In this document: in pieces, positions 17,325 through 25,856 of the stretch | How positions within the stretch are numbered: the first letter of the stretch is position 1 | How the letters are laid out: each line of letters begins with the position of its first letter | NCBI GenBank assembly: GCA_020632655.1 | Contig: JACKFD010000010.1 | Span: 1-64,000 of the forward strand | DNA: 64,000 bases | Source of the DNA: Spirochaetaceae bacterium | Lineage (GTDB): Bacteria > Myxococcota_A > UBA9160 > UBA4427 | Reading direction: 5' to 3' | The notes under the pieces: generated by a model | What the model saw: only the letters and a program-made list of their open reading frames with translations | The model's database searches: none | Told to the model about the DNA's origin: nothing | Position numbers and translations under genes: made by a program

Positions 17325-17866
17325 GCCCGCCCCTCCTGCGCGGTCCCGCGGCGACGAAGGAGCTCGATCTCGACTTCCTCGTCCTTCACGGTCGCTGCGC
17401 AGGCTTCGGGATCGCGGGCGTCCCGCTCGGCGACGCGTTCCCGGGCGAGAGCCTGGCGGACCCGATCGCGCAAGGCTTCGAGCTCGATCTCCTGCTCGTC
17501 GAGCTTCGCCGCGAGCTGCTCGCGCTCCTCGCGATGCGCGCGAATCGCTTCGTCGAGGCCTTCCGCCTGCCGGCGATGGGCGATCAAGCGGCGGATCGCG
17601 AAGCGTGCGAGATCCTCCTCGCCGCGCTCGAGCGCCAGCTTCACGTCCTGATCGAGCTGCACGCTGCGCGCCGCGACCTGCTCGTGCTGGCGGGCGATGA
17701 GCTGGAGCGCGGCGTCGAGCTCGTCCCGACGACTGCGCTTGCGCGTCAGCTCGAGCTCGGCCTCGCGCAGGCACTGACGCAAGAGCAGGCCACGGTCTTC
17801 GAGCGAGTCGAGGACGCCGTGTGCGTCCGCACGGGCCAGATGGAGGAATCGTCGGAAGAGGGACAC
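17321..17866 (-). CDS. PspA/IM30-like coiled-coil protein
   Basis: 181 residues, almost entirely charged alpha-helix, with the PspA-family opening SLFRRFLHLARADAHGVLDSLED and long coiled-coil stretches (RDELDAALQLIARQHEQ, REEREQLAAKLDEQEIELEALRD). PspA itself is about 220 residues, so this is a short variant. Family members bind stressed inner membrane and limit proton leak. The GTG at 17864-17866 is preferred because AAAGGAG lies directly upstream; the longer ATG frame adds 32 residues with no family match. It heads a three-gene operon and is divergent from a two-component system. Confidence 0.8.
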   Translation of the reverse strand: MSLFRRFLHLARADAHGVLDSLEDRGLLLRQCLREAELELTRKRSRRDELDAALQLIARQHEQVAARSVQLDQDVKLALERGEEDLARFAIRRLIAHRRQAEGLDEAIRAHREEREQLAAKLDEQEIELEALRDRVRQALARERVAERDARDPEACAATVKDEEVEIELLRRRGTAQEGRA

Positions 17867-17968
17867 GGGGGGCTCCTTTCGTTCGCGGTCGTCGGGTTCG
17901 CAGCCGGGTCCAGTCCGGGCGACGCGGCGAAGGATCGGCCGGTCGCACGGGGATCGCTCCAAAAGGTG

Positions 17969-18005
17969 TGTAAATTCGAGGGCTTGCGATTTACAAAGGA
18001 TTTAC
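17969..18005. promoter_or_regulatory. CpxR-like repeat sites in the divergent promoter
   Basis: Two direct ATTTAC half-sites (17989-17994 and 18000-18005) are exactly 11 bp apart, one DNA turn, as in OmpR/PhoB-type operators. Read on the minus strand they are GTAAA-N6-GTAAA, which fits the published CpxR consensus GTAAA-N(4-8)-GTAAA. A third, inverted GTAAAT lies at 17970-17975. The sites stand between the PspA-like operon and the response-regulator gene, 35 bp before the latter's start. AT-rich bases here contrast with the G+C-rich surroundings. Confidence 0.6.
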
Positions 18006-18039
18006 GGAACCGATCCGCGGAGTCGCCGATACTCCCGTC

Positions 18040-18750
18040 GTGGCCGAGCAACCGGACGACGACAAGAAGGCGCGCATCCTCGTCGTCGAGGACGAAGAGG
18101 CGATCCGACGCGGGCTCTGCGACGTCCTCGCCTATCACGGCCATGCCCCGATCGAGGCGGCGACCGGCGACCGCGGACTCGAGCTCGCGCTGGGCGGGGC
18201 GTTCTCACTCGTCCTGCTCGACATCATGCTGCCGGGTCGCAGCGGCTACGAGGTCTGTCGGGAGCTACGAGCACGGGGCGAGGACGTCCCCGTGCTGATG
18301 CTGACCGCCCGCGGCCGCGAGGAGGATGTGCTCGAGGGCTTCCGCTGCGGCGCCGACGACTACGTGACCAAGCCGTTCTCCGTGGCGGAGCTGACCGCGC
18401 GGGTCGAGGCGATCCTGCGGCGCTCGGGTGGCCTCCGTGAAGAGCGCGATGCCTGCTTCGACTTCGGACCGTGGCGGATCGATCCGAGCAACCTTCGCGC
18501 CGACGACGGCACGCAGCGCATCGACCTCACCCGTCGCGAGCTCGCGATCCTCGAGCTCTTCCTCCGCGAGCGTGGTCGGATCGTCAGCCGCCGCACGCTC
18601 CTCGCCGAGATCTGGCGGGCGCCCGACCCGGATCGACTCGAGACCCGGACCGTCGACATGCAGATCGCGAAGCTGCGCAAGAAGCTCGACGGCGACACGG
18701 CGTCGCTGCTCGAGACGGTGCGTGGCGCGGGCTACCGGTTCGGGAGCTAG
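18040..18750 (+). CDS. OmpR/PhoB-family response regulator
   Basis: 236 residues. The receiver domain has acidic pocket VVEDEE (15-20), phosphoacceptor Asp61 in LLDIMLPG, and the switch Thr and Lys in MLTARG and YVTKPF. The C-terminal winged helix includes ELAILELFLRERGRIVSR and ends TVRGAGYRFGS, typical of OmpR/PhoB DNA binding. It starts with GTG and is followed after 2 bp by its kinase. It probably acts at the repeat sites upstream and so controls both itself and the PspA-like operon. Confidence 0.92.
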   Translation: MAEQPDDDKKARILVVEDEEAIRRGLCDVLAYHGHAPIEAATGDRGLELALGGAFSLVLLDIMLPGRSGYEVCRELRARGEDVPVLMLTARGREEDVLEGFRCGADDYVTKPFSVAELTARVEAILRRSGGLREERDACFDFGPWRIDPSNLRADDGTQRIDLTRRELAILELFLRERGRIVSRRTLLAEIWRAPDPDRLETRTVDMQIAKLRKKLDGDTASLLETVRGAGYRFGS

Positions 18751-18752
18751 TC

Positions 18753-20651
18753 GTGCTGCGTCGCGTCCGGATCGGATTCGCCCTGCTCGCCGCCGTGCTC
18801 CTTGCGACCCTCGGCTTCCTGATCCTGCGCACGCTCGCGACGCTCGACCGCGAACGCGAGCTCGAGCATGCCGCCGTCGCGAATCGCGTCTTCGACGAAG
18901 CGGAAGGCGCTCTGGCGGACTTCCTGCGAGCGGAACAGGCGCGACCGGTCGCCGCCTACCGTGAGCAGCCCTCCGGCGTCCCGTGGATGGACGAACGACC
19001 GGACTTCGTTCGCGCCTATTTCGAGATCGACGATCGCGGCGCGATCCGCACCTCGGCCGGCGAGCCCGGCCTCGAGGCCGAGATTCGCAAGGCCGCAGAC
19101 GCGGGTCTGACGAGGCTCGGAGAGGTCGCGGATGCGTCCCCCGATGACGAGAAGGATGGAAGCCCGAGCGAAGTGGTCCTGCCGTCACCGGGCGCGACGC
19201 TCAACCTGCAATCGATCGACGTCGTGACCGGGCGAGCCAAGGCCGGGAGCGGGGAGCAGACGGAGTCGGAGGCCGACGACGCCTCGCTCTACTCGAGCAC
19301 CCGCGCACTCGAGACTCTCGGCCGGATCGCCAAGGTGCAGGCGCGAGAAGACGCCGCGGCCGCTCCGCAACGGGAAGCCAAGAAGGAGCTCGCGCGTCGT
19401 CGAGCGACGCCCGAAGCCATCGCCGAGAGCGCCCCCGGGCTGGCGACGGCCGCGGCCCCGCTACCCGCCGTCGCCGTCGAGGCGTCCGGACTCGCGGACG
19501 CCGATCACGAGGCGATCCCGCCGCGTCCAGCCGCCGCGCCGATCGTCTTCGCCCCTTCCCGACTCTCCGGCGGGCGACTCGACGACGAGCGCCTACTCCT
19601 CTATCGCACGGCGCTGGACGACGCGGGGCGCGCGGTCCGGCAGGGGCTGGTCGTATCGATCGATGGCCTGGGCGCCTGGCTGACGCGACGGGTCCTCGGC
19701 GAGAGCGAGCTGCGGGACTCGCTCCTGCTCCGGCTCCATGCGCGGGCCGCGGAGTCGCGCGAGGGCCTGCCCTCCGACCGATACGTCTACGCCTATCGCT
19801 TCGCGGAGCCCTTCGAGAGTCTGTCGCTCCAGCTCTCGATCTCGCCCCTCGACGACTCCGGCAACGCGCGAAACATCGGCTGGCTCTCGGCCCTGCTCGT
19901 CACCGCGAGCACCCTCGGCCTCTACGCCGTCTACCGAACGGTCGCGGCGGCCGTCCACTTCGCCGAGCGACGTTCGAACTTCGCCGCCGCCGTATCCCAC
20001 GAGCTGAAGACGCCGTTGACCGCGATCCGCATGTACGGCGAGATGCTGCGGGACGGCATGGTCCCCGACGAGTCGAAGCGACACGAGTACTACGCGACGA
20101 TCGCGACCGAGTCGGAGCGGCTGACGCGCCTCATCAACAACGTGCTCGAGTGGAGCAAGCTGGAGAAGCAGCAACGCGCCATGTGCCTCGAGTCCGGCGA
20201 CGTCACGCGGGTCGTCCGCGACGTGATCACGACCGTCACTCCCCACGCGAGTGCCCAGGGCTTCGAGATCGACCTGCGCCTCCCACCCGATCTCCCCGCC
20301 GCGCGCCACGATCCCGATGCCCTGGCGCAGATCCTCTACAACCTGATCGACAACGCGATCAAATATGCCCGCGGTCACGAGCCAGCCCGGATCGAGGTGG
20401 TCGCCGAGGCCCTGGAGACCGAGATCGCAATACGCGTCCGCGACCATGGACCGGGTGTCGACCCGGACAAGCTCCCCCTCGTGTTCGAGGCCTTTTATCG
20501 CGCGGAGGACGAGCTCACGCGCCAGACCAAGGGAACCGGCATCGGCCTCGCCCTCGCCCTCGGCCTGGCGGAGTCGATGGGTGGTCGACTGTTGGCGCGG
20601 AACCATCCCGACGGCGGATTCGACGTCGAGCTCCGGCTCGCGCGGGCCTAG
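18753..20651 (+). CDS. Membrane sensor histidine kinase
   Basis: 632 residues. The first membrane helix lies near 7-24 and the second near 376-398; between them is a large periplasmic region of about 350 residues that is rich in Ala and Glu and carries no recognised sensor fold. The kinase core has the H-box SHELKTPLTAI (His416), N-box LIDNAIKYA, G1 DHGPGV and G2 TKGTGIGLALAL. GTG start 2 bp after the response-regulator stop. The length of the periplasmic domain is well above that of CpxA or CreC. It converges with the LysR gene, overlapping it by 4 bp at the 3' ends. Confidence 0.9.
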   Translation: MLRRVRIGFALLAAVLLATLGFLILRTLATLDRERELEHAAVANRVFDEAEGALADFLRAEQARPVAAYREQPSGVPWMDERPDFVRAYFEIDDRGAIRTSAGEPGLEAEIRKAADAGLTRLGEVADASPDDEKDGSPSEVVLPSPGATLNLQSIDVVTGRAKAGSGEQTESEADDASLYSSTRALETLGRIAKVQAREDAAAAPQREAKKELARRRATPEAIAESAPGLATAAAPLPAVAVEASGLADADHEAIPPRPAAAPIVFAPSRLSGGRLDDERLLLYRTALDDAGRAVRQGLVVSIDGLGAWLTRRVLGESELRDSLLLRLHARAAESREGLPSDRYVYAYRFAEPFESLSLQLSISPLDDSGNARNIGWLSALLVTASTLGLYAVYRTVAAAVHFAERRSNFAAAVSHELKTPLTAIRMYGEMLRDGMVPDESKRHEYYATIATESERLTRLINNVLEWSKLEKQQRAMCLESGDVTRVVRDVITTVTPHASAQGFEIDLRLPPDLPAARHDPDALAQILYNLIDNAIKYARGHEPARIEVVAEALETEIAIRVRDHGPGVDPDKLPLVFEAFYRAEDELTRQTKGTGIGLALALGLAESMGGRLLARNHPDGGFDVELRLARA

Positions 20652-21571
20652 CCCGACGCGTCCGAAGTCCGACCGCGCTCCCATCCGGGCGGATCGCCGA
20701 AGCTCTCCGCGAGATGATCGACCCAGTGCCGGACCTTCGGAGAGAGCTGACGCGTGTGCGGGTAGACGGCGTGGACACCGACCGCGCCTAGCTTGAACGA
20801 CGGGAGCACGGGCGCGAGCGAGCCGTCCGCGAGGTTCGCCCCCGCGACGAACAGGGGAACCAGGCCGATGCCGATGCCCGCGAGCACGGCGTCCCGCACG
20901 GCATGGGCGCTGTTCACGTGCAGCGGGCCTTCGGGCATGACCTGATGGCTCCCATCCGCGCCTACCAGCGTCCAGGCTCGCGGAGCGTTGCGATCGACGA
21001 CGCAGGGATGCTGCGACAGCTCGGCGGGCGTCGCCGGATCGCCGGCGCGCCGGAGATAGGCCGGCGACGCACAAAGTACGGAGCGCGAGGTCGCGAGGCG
21101 GCGCGCGACGAGGCTCGAGTCCGCCAGGCGTCCGATGCGGATGGCGACGTCGATGCCCTCGGCCACGAGGTCGACGAAGCGATCGGAGAGCTCGAGCTCG
21201 ACGACGAGGTCGGGGTAGCGCGCGAGGAAGGCCGGGAGCAGCGGTAGGATCTGCTCCTGACCGAACGAGACGCCGGCCGCCACCCGCAGTCGACCGCGCG
21301 GGGCCACCCGACGGTCGGCCAGCGTCGACTCGAGCTCGTCGATCTCCTCGAGGATCCGCTCGCTCCGCTCGAGGTAGGCAGCGCCCTCTTCCGTGAGTTT
21401 GAGCTGCCGCGTCGTGCGCTGGATGAGTCGGGCGCCGAGCGCGCGCTCGAGCTCCGAGACCCGCCGGCTCGCGGCGCTGGTGGAGAGTCGAAGCTCGCGA
21501 GCGGCGGCGGCGAAGCTTCCGAGCCGCGCTACGCGCACGAAGACCCGCATCTCCGTCAGTCGATCACCCAT
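20648..21571 (-). CDS. LysR-family transcriptional regulator
   Basis: 307 residues. The N-terminal winged helix is clear: MRVFVRVARLGSFAAAARELRLSTSAASRRVSELERALG (residues 8-46). The effector domain has the usual periplasmic-binding fold motifs, including DVAIRIGRL and GIGLVPLFVAG. It resembles the large group that controls quinone or oxidative-stress genes such as doxX/azoR-like targets. It is divergent from doxX across 188 bp that hold a 17-bp palindrome, so doxX is the likely target. Confidence 0.92.
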   Translation of the reverse strand: MGDRLTEMRVFVRVARLGSFAAAARELRLSTSAASRRVSELERALGARLIQRTTRQLKLTEEGAAYLERSERILEEIDELESTLADRRVAPRGRLRVAAGVSFGQEQILPLLPAFLARYPDLVVELELSDRFVDLVAEGIDVAIRIGRLADSSLVARRLATSRSVLCASPAYLRRAGDPATPAELSQHPCVVDRNAPRAWTLVGADGSHQVMPEGPLHVNSAHAVRDAVLAGIGIGLVPLFVAGANLADGSLAPVLPSFKLGAVGVHAVYPHTRQLSPKVRHWVDHLAESFGDPPGWERGRTSDASG

Positions 21572-21604
21572 GGACCACGCTCCGAGGGGTATGAGTCGGA
21601 GATC

Positions 21605-21621
21605 ATCCCGATATTCGGGAT
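21605..21621. promoter_or_regulatory. 17-bp palindrome, probable LysR-type operator
   Basis: ATCCCGA-TAT-TCGGGAT is a perfect inverted repeat 34 bp before the LysR start codon and about 140 bp before doxX. LysR regulators commonly bind such dyads in the shared promoter. The flanking sequence is clearly AT-rich (TTATTACTTCG, TTATCAAATC), as expected for promoters. Confidence 0.6.
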
Positions 21622-21759
21622 TATTACTTCGAATCGATCACCATTATCAAATCTTCCTCGACCTCTAGATTCTGCTGCGTCCGGTCCGCTCCGCTCCCGC
21701 ACGAAGTCGTCGCGAGGGGAGTCGGCCGGCGCCCCCGGCAAGAGCCAAGGAGGACGGAT

Positions 21760-22233
21760 ATGATCGAACGAATCGAACGGACCCTGAATGACGAGCGTTT
21801 CCGGGATGTTGCCCTGCTCGGCCTGCGCGGCGTGCTCGCCGCCGTATTCGTCTTCCACGGCGCCCAGAAGCTCTTCGGCGTCTTCGGCGGGCATGGGCTC
21901 GAGGGCACGGCGGGCTGGATGGCAAGTCTCGGGATCCCGTTCCCGCTCGCATCGGCGATGCTCGCCGGATCGACGGAGTTCCTGGGCGGACTGGCCCTGG
22001 CGACCGGCGTCCTGGCTCGTCTGGCCGCGCTGCCCCTGATCGTGACGATGGTCGTCGCGATGGCCACGGCCCACAGCGGCTTCGATGCGGGCGCCGGTGG
22101 GATCGAGTACCCGCTCACCCTGGCGGTCGTGCTCGCGTCCATTGCGATTCAGGGACCCGGGCGCTTCACGCTGCCGAAGGTCGCGACGAGACTGGCTCCC
22201 GGCCGGTCCCTCGAGTCGGCGACGAGCGCGTGA
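21760..22233 (+). CDS. DoxX-family membrane protein
   Basis: 157 residues with four hydrophobic helices. Family hallmarks are LRGVLAAVFVFHGAQKLFG (residues 22-40), FGGHGLEGTAGWMASLG, and the AMLAGSTEFLGGLALATGVLARLAALPL helix. DoxX relatives are linked to thiosulfate:quinone oxidation, redox homeostasis or drug sensitivity. AAGGAGG lies 8 bp before the ATG. Divergent from the LysR gene, which probably controls it. Confidence 0.9.
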   Translation: MIERIERTLNDERFRDVALLGLRGVLAAVFVFHGAQKLFGVFGGHGLEGTAGWMASLGIPFPLASAMLAGSTEFLGGLALATGVLARLAALPLIVTMVVAMATAHSGFDAGAGGIEYPLTLAVVLASIAIQGPGRFTLPKVATRLAPGRSLESATSA

Positions 22234-22255
22234 CCGATCGGCTCGGGCACTGGAA

Positions 22256-22293
22256 GGCGGTGATCCCGGGCCTCGCGGCCGGGGATCACCGCC
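22256..22293 (+). terminator. Strong hairpin between doxX and the DOPA-dioxygenase-like gene
   Basis: Perfect 12-bp arms GGCGGTGATCCC (22256-22267) and GGGATCACCGCC (22282-22293), with further pairing GGGCC/GGCCG inside. No U-tract follows. It ends 16 bp before the proposed ATG of the next gene, so it could stop doxX transcription or hold the next ribosome site in check. Confidence 0.55.
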
Positions 22294-22309
22294 GATGGAG
22301 CATCGACCC

Positions 22310-22690
22310 ATGAAACCGAACGACGCAAGCAGCCCGACCGAACGGACGACGATCCGGGCATTCCACGCGCACGTCTACTTCCGCGACCCGGAAGAGCGCA
22401 CGCGCGCGCTCGCGCTCCGACAGGCCATCGCCGTCGAGCATCCCTCGGTCCTCCTCGGGCGCGTCCACGAACGACCGATCGTCGTCCATCCCGCGCCCAT
22501 GTATCAGGTCTCGTTCCCGCCCGAGGCCTTCGGAAGCGTGGTGCCGTGGCTGATGCTGAACCAGAACGGCCTGTCGATCCTCGTGCACGCGGTGACGGAG
22601 GACGTGATGGCCGAACATCGCGACTGGCCGCTCTGGCTGGGCGAACGCCTCGACCTGTCGCTCGAGCGGCTGGCGAGCGTGACGGGATAG
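22310..22690 (+). CDS. DOPA 4,5-dioxygenase-like protein
   Basis: 126 residues matching the small extradiol-type DOPA dioxygenase family by HAHVYFRD (near 19-26), a HPAPMYQVSFPP block and NGLSILVHAVTED, whose histidines form the metal site in fungal and bacterial members. Family proteins open catechol rings of DOPA-like compounds. Two in-frame ATGs exist (22295 and 22310); the second was taken since GGAG lies 10 bp before it, while the first abuts a hairpin. Bacterial copies often sit beside doxX, as here. Confidence 0.85.
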   Translation: MKPNDASSPTERTTIRAFHAHVYFRDPEERTRALALRQAIAVEHPSVLLGRVHERPIVVHPAPMYQVSFPPEAFGSVVPWLMLNQNGLSILVHAVTEDVMAEHRDWPLWLGERLDLSLERLASVTG

Positions 22691-22819
22691 CCGGCGAAGC
22701 TCGTCTCGTTCATGGGCTTTCCCGGAAACGACTCGCAAGGCGCACGCCATGAACCGGGTATGGCCTGCACGCGCTCCGAACGTCCGGAACCCGACTTCCT
22801 TTGCACCGGACTTCGCGGG

Positions 22820-22825
22820 TATAAT
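22820..22825 (+). promoter_or_regulatory. Candidate -10 box for the beta-helix gene
   Basis: TATAAT is a perfect match to the sigma-70 -10 consensus, 39 bp before the start codon. The best -35 candidate, TTCCTT at 22796-22801, is poor, so the promoter may depend on an activator or an extended -10. Confidence 0.4.
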
Positions 22826-22863
22826 GCGACGCCAGGGGTGCGGGTCGGACTGGAGTCCAGACG

Positions 22864-23781
22864 ATGCGTGCGGTCGTGCTCGCTCTGCTTTTCTCGCTCG
22901 TGACCATCCCGGCCATTGCTTCCGACGGCGTCCTGGAAATCAATCAGACCTGTGCAGTTCAGACGGGATGCTTCTCGGGAGACGTCGCCGGATTTCCCGT
23001 GACGATCTCCACTTCAGGCAGCTACCTGCTGACCAGCGAGCTGATCGTCGACCAGACGATCACCGTGATCGAGATCTCGACGATCGACGTCACGCTCGAC
23101 CTCGGTGGCTTCACGATCCGAGGACCGGCCCTGAAGCCGATCGGTGGAACCTGCAGCGTTCAACCCGGACCTGGGTCCGGCATCAGGGTCCCGAACGCCG
23201 GAACGAGCGGAACCATCGTTCGCAACGGTCGCGTTCGCGGCATGCCGGGCAACGGAGTCGATCTCGAGCTGTCGCCCAACTCCGTCGTGGAGGGCGTGAT
23301 CGCCGAGCAGAACTGCGTCGACGGAATCGTCGTCGGACTCAGCGGGTTCGTTGCGGACAGCCTGGCTCGATCCAATGGCTTCACGGGCATTCGAGTCGCG
23401 GGATACGGTCGGGTTCGCGACTCGATCGCCGATTCGAACAGCACCGGAATCTACGCACCGAATTCTGTGGTGACGGGATCGGTGACCTCGGGCAACACGA
23501 CGGGAATCAATCTATCCGGCGCCACACCTTCGTCCATTGGCGGGGGCGTCGTCATGGGCAACGTGATTGCCAGCAATGTCACCGTGGGAGTGCAGACCAA
23601 TGGCACCTCGAATACTGGCGGCTTGATCGTCAACAATCAGCTGACCTTCAACGGTGTGGGAGCAACTGGTGCCATCAACTCGGGAGTTGGTGGCAATGTC
23701 CTCTACGGGAATCAAGTATCTTCCATCGGCGTCACCATCGACTGCAATGCGATCGCCGGCGGCGCGAGCTGTCCGCCGTAG
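22864..23781 (+). CDS. Secreted right-handed beta-helix protein, paralogue A
   Basis: 305 residues. A signal peptide (MRAVVLALLFSLVTIPAIAS) is followed by the module DGVLEINQTCAVQTGCFSGD-VAGFPVTIS, then a beta-helix of short repeating strands (IRVPNAGTSGTIVRNGRVRG, SVVEGVIAEQNCVDGIVVG, IYAPNSVVTGSVTSGNTTG). The fold recalls parallel beta-helix and pectate-lyase-like proteins, but no catalytic residues are evident. It shares its N-terminal module with the gene at 31895-32665. G+C content is visibly lower than in the neighbours and the Ser/Thr/Gly/Asn content is high, as in surface proteins. Probably exported to the cell surface. Confidence 0.8.
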   Translation: MRAVVLALLFSLVTIPAIASDGVLEINQTCAVQTGCFSGDVAGFPVTISTSGSYLLTSELIVDQTITVIEISTIDVTLDLGGFTIRGPALKPIGGTCSVQPGPGSGIRVPNAGTSGTIVRNGRVRGMPGNGVDLELSPNSVVEGVIAEQNCVDGIVVGLSGFVADSLARSNGFTGIRVAGYGRVRDSIADSNSTGIYAPNSVVTGSVTSGNTTGINLSGATPSSIGGGVVMGNVIASNVTVGVQTNGTSNTGGLIVNNQLTFNGVGATGAINSGVGGNVLYGNQVSSIGVTIDCNAIAGGASCPP

Positions 23782-23845
23782 CGGCAGGGAGGCGAAGTCC
23801 TCTCGCCTCTGGCTTCCGAAACACCCAGCGGGAGGGGACAAAGGC

Positions 23846-24931
23846 TTGCCGCATCTCGAACGGATCCTCGTCACCGGCGGTGCCGGCTTTCTCGGCCGCG
23901 CCCTCGTCCGGGAGCTCCTGCCCGAGCTCCGCGACCCCGACCGCCCGCTCCGGGAGATCCGGATCTTCGACCGGGCGCCGGGCGAGCCCGACGAGCCGGG
24001 TGTCATCGCGATCCGCGGCGACGTCGTCGACGGGCAGGCGCTCGTCGAGGCCTGTTGCGGTGTCGACGCCGTGATCCACGCGGCCTCCCTGGTCGACTGG
24101 GGACACGTGCCGCCCGCGCGCCTGCGCGCCGTGAACGTCGCGGGGACCGAGCGCGTGCTCGAAGCCTGTCGCGCGAACGGCGTCCAGGCGCTCGTCTATA
24201 CGAGCTCGATGGACGTCGTCTGTGGCGGTCGTCCCGTGGTCGATGTCGACGAGACGTTCCCCTTTCCCGAACGCTTCCTGAACCTCTACTCCGAGACCAA
24301 GGCGCAGGCCGAGCAGCTCGTGCTCGCGGCGAACGACCCGGGCCACGCGAGCGCACCGATCCGGACCTGCGCGTTGCGGCCCGCCGGCATGTACGGCGAG
24401 GGCGACCCCTATCACGTGCCGAACGTGGTGCGCGTCGTGCGCTCGGGACAGCTCGGCTTCCGACCCGGCAACGGCCGCGCGCGCTTCCATCACGTCTACG
24501 TCGGCAACGTCGCGCACGCCCACGTGCTCGCGACGAAGCGTCTGCTCGCCGGCGACGAGCGGGTGTCGGGCGCTCGCTACTTCGTGGTCGACGACTCGCC
24601 GCTCGAGAACTTCTTCGTGTTCATGGAGCCGATCCTCGAGGCCGTGGGGCATCCGCTTCCGCCACGGAATCGGACCGTGCCCTATCCGCTGCTGCTCGTG
24701 CTCGGCACGATCGTCGAGGCGGCCGCCGCCCTCTGCCGTCCCTTCGTCCAGTGGTCCCCGGCGCTCACGCGCTCGAGCATCCGGCTCGTCTGCCACGACC
24801 ACACCTTCGACGGCTCCCGTGCGAGAGAGGAGCTCGGCTACAAGCCGGTCTACGGCAACGACGAGTCCCTTGCGCGGACGATCGAATGGCTTCGCGCGGA
24901 GATCGCAAGAGGCGCGTTCGACGCGGATTGA
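23846..24931 (+). CDS. NAD-dependent epimerase/3beta-hydroxysteroid dehydrogenase-like
   Basis: 361 residues. The Rossmann motif TGGAGFLG is at 10-17, DxxD-type NAD-binding Asp at IFDRAPG, and the catalytic YxxxK at LYSETKAQAE. RPAGMYGEGDPYHVPNVV and the C-terminal YKPVYGNDESLARTIEWLR match the 3beta-HSD branch, which oxidises 3beta-hydroxysterols. The start is a TTG at 23846-23848, with GGAGGGG upstream; no ATG fits the family alignment. The HSL-type esterase follows 28 bp downstream. Confidence 0.85.
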   Translation: MPHLERILVTGGAGFLGRALVRELLPELRDPDRPLREIRIFDRAPGEPDEPGVIAIRGDVVDGQALVEACCGVDAVIHAASLVDWGHVPPARLRAVNVAGTERVLEACRANGVQALVYTSSMDVVCGGRPVVDVDETFPFPERFLNLYSETKAQAEQLVLAANDPGHASAPIRTCALRPAGMYGEGDPYHVPNVVRVVRSGQLGFRPGNGRARFHHVYVGNVAHAHVLATKRLLAGDERVSGARYFVVDDSPLENFFVFMEPILEAVGHPLPPRNRTVPYPLLLVLGTIVEAAAALCRPFVQWSPALTRSSIRLVCHDHTFDGSRAREELGYKPVYGNDESLARTIEWLRAEIARGAFDAD

Positions 24932-24959
24932 GCCGGCCGCGATAACGAAGGACAGAAGC

Positions 24960-25856
24960 GTGCCGAGCCCTGAACACGATGCGTTCGTCGAGCTCCTTTC
25001 CGAGGGTGGCCTGTTCCCGTCGGCCGATGAGGTCCTCGACGTTCCGCGATTGCGCGCCGAGATGGAAGCCATGACCGCGATGTCCGCGCTGCCGGATGGA
25101 TGGGTCGCCGATCCCATCACAGCGGGCGGCGTCGGGGGCGAGTGGCTCCACAGTGCGCCGTCCGACGACGGTCGCGTCCTGCTCTATCTCCATGGCGGCG
25201 GCTATCTGCTCGGATCGATCGCGACCCATCGCTCGCTCGCCGCCCGGATCGCGGAGGCCGCCGGTATCCGCGCACTGATCATCGACTATCGACTGGCGCC
25301 CGAGCATCCCTTTCCGGCGGCGCTCGAAGACGTGCTCGCCGCCTACGACTTCCTGCTCGACCGACGATTCGAGCCGCAGAAGATCGCGATCGGCGGAGAC
25401 TCGGCGGGTGGTGGTCTCGCGATCGCCTCGCTGATCGCGCTCCGCGACTCGGGTCGCCCCCTGCCCGAAGCGGCGATCGCGCTCTCGCCCTGGACCGACC
25501 TCGAGGTGACGGGGGATTCGGTCGAGACTCGCGTCGATCCGATGATCCGGAGTCGGGAGGACCTCCTCGCGACCGCGTCGCTCTACCTGAACGGCGCCGA
25601 CCCGCGCACACCGACGGCGTCGCCGCTGTATGGGGATCTCGCGGGTCTCCCTGCGATCGCGATCCAGGTCGGTACGGCGGAGAGGCTGCTCGACGATTCG
25701 ACGCGGATCGCGGACCGGATCCGCCAAGCGGGCGGGCAGGTCGAGTTGACGATCTTCGAAGGCCTGACGCACGTGTTCCAGTCGTTGGCCCCGCACGTAC
25801 CCGAGAGTCTCGACGCGATCGGCAAGCTGGGCACGTTCCTCGAACGACATCTCTGA
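24960..25856 (+). CDS. HSL-type alpha/beta hydrolase (esterase)
   Basis: 298 residues of the hormone-sensitive-lipase family. Oxyanion motif HGGGYLLG (78-85), DYRLAPEHPFPAA (109-121), nucleophile GDSAGGG (146-152, Ser148), Asp in VGTAERLLDDS and His in GLTHVFQ. Such enzymes hydrolyse short-chain or steroid esters. GTG start, 28 bp after the dehydrogenase stop, so the two probably share a transcript and could process one sterol or terpenoid ester. The stop codon forms part of a hairpin. Confidence 0.9.
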   Translation: MPSPEHDAFVELLSEGGLFPSADEVLDVPRLRAEMEAMTAMSALPDGWVADPITAGGVGGEWLHSAPSDDGRVLLYLHGGGYLLGSIATHRSLAARIAEAAGIRALIIDYRLAPEHPFPAALEDVLAAYDFLLDRRFEPQKIAIGGDSAGGGLAIASLIALRDSGRPLPEAAIALSPWTDLEVTGDSVETRVDPMIRSREDLLATASLYLNGADPRTPTASPLYGDLAGLPAIAIQVGTAERLLDDSTRIADRIRQAGGQVELTIFEGLTHVFQSLAPHVPESLDAIGKLGTFLERHL

